Position numbers and translations under genes: made by a program. A DNA stretch of 7,321 nucleotides from Chitinophaga pinensis (GTDB lineage: Bacteria; Bacteroidota; Bacteroidia; Flavobacteriales; Flavobacteriaceae). The stretch covers positions 1 through 7,321 of the forward strand of contig CALPNL020000102.1 in NCBI GenBank assembly GCA_943324925.2. Reading direction: 5' to 3'. The notes below the pieces were generated by a model, which saw only the letters and a list, made by a program, of their open reading frames with translations, had not been told where the DNA came from and did not search any database. Numbering within the stretch: the stretch's first letter is position 1; every line of letters begins with the position of its first letter. Positions 7,264 to 7,321 of this stretch are shown one piece after another.

Positions 7264-7300
7264 AATGGATTAAGGCGAAGGTTTTAATCCATTTTTTTTT
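7264..7300 (+). terminator. rho-independent terminator after rlmB
   Basis: A perfect 10-base stem, AATGGATTAA (7264-7273) with TTAATCCATT (7284-7293), encloses a 10-base loop. The T-run spans 7292-7300, its first two Ts being the end of the stem. It begins 17 bases after the rlmB stop. On the opposite strand the hairpin is followed only by mixed A/T sequence, so it should work mainly for + strand transcripts. Confidence 0.88.
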
Positions 7301-7321
7301 CTTTGAATTCGTAGTTTACCG

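Noticed and set aside
1..7321. Mobile element, CRISPR array, defence or other novel multi-gene system
   Set aside because: No transposase, integrase, regular spaced repeats, tRNA target site or unknown gene cluster is present; all four genes belong to recognised families.

Overview
The window looks like chromosomal DNA from a member of the Bacteroidota, most likely a Flavobacterium-like flavobacterium. The evidence is the low GC content, the absence of Shine-Dalgarno sequences before the starts, a Bacteroidota-type -7 promoter box (TATATTTG), a SusC/SusD outer-membrane uptake pair, and a lipoprotein whose lipidated Cys is followed by Ser-Asp-Asp, as in flavobacterial surface lipoproteins. All four recognisable genes lie on the + strand. 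There is no sign of a transposon, phage, CRISPR array, tRNA or rRNA.

Layout. (1) Positions 1-1554 hold the 3' part of an Omp85-superfamily gene: POTRA-like modules, then a 16-stranded-type beta-barrel with an RGF motif and a C-terminal Phe. Its true start lies before the window. (2) Positions 1555-1734 are an extremely AT-rich spacer (18 G+C in 180 bases, only two of them G). It contains abutting palindromes and a near-perfect 15-bp direct repeat that straddles the next start codon. (3) Positions 1735-4983 and 4986-6440 encode a SusC/RagA TonB-dependent transporter and a SusD/RagB lipoprotein of the SusD-like_2 type. They are separated by 2 bases and are surely co-transcribed. (4) A rho-independent terminator (6465-6498) ends the operon, and a promoter box directly behind it drives a leaderless or nearly leaderless rlmB (6512-7246), a 23S rRNA 2'-O-methyltransferase. 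(5) A second strong terminator (7264-7300) closes the window.

How the genes work together. SusC and SusD form one machine: SusD is the surface lipoprotein that binds a nutrient and closes over the TonB-powered SusC barrel. The pair is an orphan within this window. No glycosidase, peptidase, sulfatase, sigma/anti-sigma pair or hybrid two-component regulator lies beside it, so its substrate cannot be assigned. The Omp85-type protein is also an outer-membrane protein and could help insert or translocate others, but a functional link to SusCD is only inference from adjacency. rlmB is a housekeeping gene with its own promoter.

I found no clear undescribed system. The points most worth a second look are the Omp85-SusCD adjacency, the structured 10% GC leader of susC, the EF-hand-like loop in SusC, and the terminator-promoter-leaderless-start junction before rlmB.
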